Source: Proteobacteria bacterium UBA4656 | Lineage (GTDB): Bacteria > Pseudomonadota > Gammaproteobacteria > Xanthomonadales > Ahniellaceae | NCBI GenBank assembly: GCA_002405525.1 | Contig: DHLY01000093.1 | Span: forward strand, 8,201 to 22,304 | Reading direction: 5' to 3' | Length of the DNA stretch: 14,104 nucleotides | Shown here: piece by piece, positions 13,740 through 14,104 of the stretch | Layout of the letters: every line of letters starts with the position of its first letter | Position numbering within the stretch: the first letter of the stretch is position 1 | The notes under the pieces: model-generated | The model's database searches: none | The model's input: the letters and a program-made list of their open reading frames with translations, nothing else | What the model was told of the DNA's origin: nothing | Program-made: the position numbers and the translations under genes

Positions 13740-14104
13740 ATGAGCGCGCAGCGCAATTTCGATCCGGCCGAACTGCAGCGCTTTGCGGCGCTGGCGCCGC
13801 GCTGGTGGGACCCCGACGGCGAGTCCCGCCCCCTGCACGACCTCAACCCGGTGCGGGTCGATTACATCGCTGCGCGCTGCCGGCTCTCGGGAGCGCGCGT
13901 CGCCGACGTGGGCTGCGGCGGCGGGCTGCTGTCGGAGGCGCTCGCGGCGCGCGCCGCACAGGTCACCGGCCTCGACCTCGGCGGCGAGGTGATCGAGGTC
14001 GCGCGCCTGCACCTCCTCGAGTCGGGCCTGCGGGTCGATTACCGCCAGGAGGCGGCCGAGACGCACGCCGCCGCGCAGCCAGAGCATTACGACGTCGTGG
14101 CGTG
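13740..14104 (+). CDS. ubiG: Ubiquinone biosynthesis O-methyltransferase UbiG (5' part)
   Basis: UbiG performs both O-methylations in ubiquinone synthesis using S-adenosylmethionine. The gene runs off the right edge; 121 codons are present. The N-terminus shows the UbiG hallmark RWWDPDGESRPLHDLNPVRV (21-40) and the SAM-binding motif VADVGCGGGLLSEAL (56-70), then VTGLDLG (77-83). The last residues, HYDVVA, are followed by TG; the family's usual DVVxCMEMLEH would continue outside. The ATG at 13740 has a strong GGAGG Shine-Dalgarno 4 nt upstream. It starts 14 nt after the deaminase stop, so the two are probably co-transcribed. The family's later methyltransferase motifs cannot be checked here. 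Confidence 0.96.
   Translation, partial: MSAQRNFDPAELQRFAALAPRWWDPDGESRPLHDLNPVRVDYIAARCRLSGARVADVGCGGGLLSEALAARAAQVTGLDLGGEVIEVARLHLLESGLRVDYRQEAAETHAAAQPEHYDVVA

Noticed and set aside
1..14104. CRISPR array, tRNA or rRNA gene, insertion sequence, prophage, toxin-antitoxin or defence genes
   Set aside because: I saw no regularly spaced repeats, no cloverleaf or rRNA segments, no transposase or integrase motifs, and nearly all coding space is taken by recognised genes.

Overview
The window is a very GC-rich stretch (roughly 70% G+C by eye) of bacterial chromosome, densely packed with ordinary genes. The best guess for the source is a gammaproteobacterium of the Xanthomonadaceae/Lysobacteraceae type. 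Three things point there: a FimX-like protein (receiver-PAS-degenerate GGDEF-degenerate EAL, 685 aa), an EpmB/EF-P beta-lysylation pair, and an MTA/SAH-deaminase-like gene directly before ubiG, an order I also know from Pseudomonas. This placement rests on gene content and protein likeness only. I see no tRNA, rRNA, CRISPR array, prophage or insertion sequence.

Layout. (1) 1-2469, plus strand: the 3' end of a histidine operon, hisH (cut by the window edge)-hisA-hisF-hisIE, all joined by 4-7 nt overlaps. (2) 2470-2642: a convergent gap holding a REPIN-like pair of inverted GC-rich palindromes. (3) 7383 down to 2643, minus strand: gluQ, a PhaB-type acetoacetyl-CoA reductase, the PHB regulator phaR, a second PhaB-type reductase, and a membrane-anchored C13 (legumain/caspase-fold) peptidase. 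(4) 7524-8390, plus: the membrane protease htpX, with a heat-shock-like promoter and a strong terminator hairpin. (5) 11690 down to 8548, minus: epmB, then the FimX-like gene. (6) 11787-14104, plus: efp, an MTA/SAH-deaminase-like amidohydrolase, and ubiG (cut by the right edge).

How the genes work together. The his genes cover the steps from phosphoribosyl-ATP to imidazole-glycerol phosphate. The minus-strand block from 6212 to 2643 combines PHB monomer reduction, PHB regulation and a probable membrane protease of unknown target. EpmB makes (R)-beta-lysine, which is attached to Lys34 of the EF-P encoded divergently beside it; the attaching enzyme EpmA is not in the window. The deaminase and UbiG are linked through S-adenosylmethionine by-products.

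Nothing here is plainly a new system. The points most worth a second look are the C13 peptidase at the end of the PHB block, the two PhaB paralogues with different cofactor signatures, the FimX-like protein that has lost catalytic residues, the REPIN-like element, and the htpX promoter.
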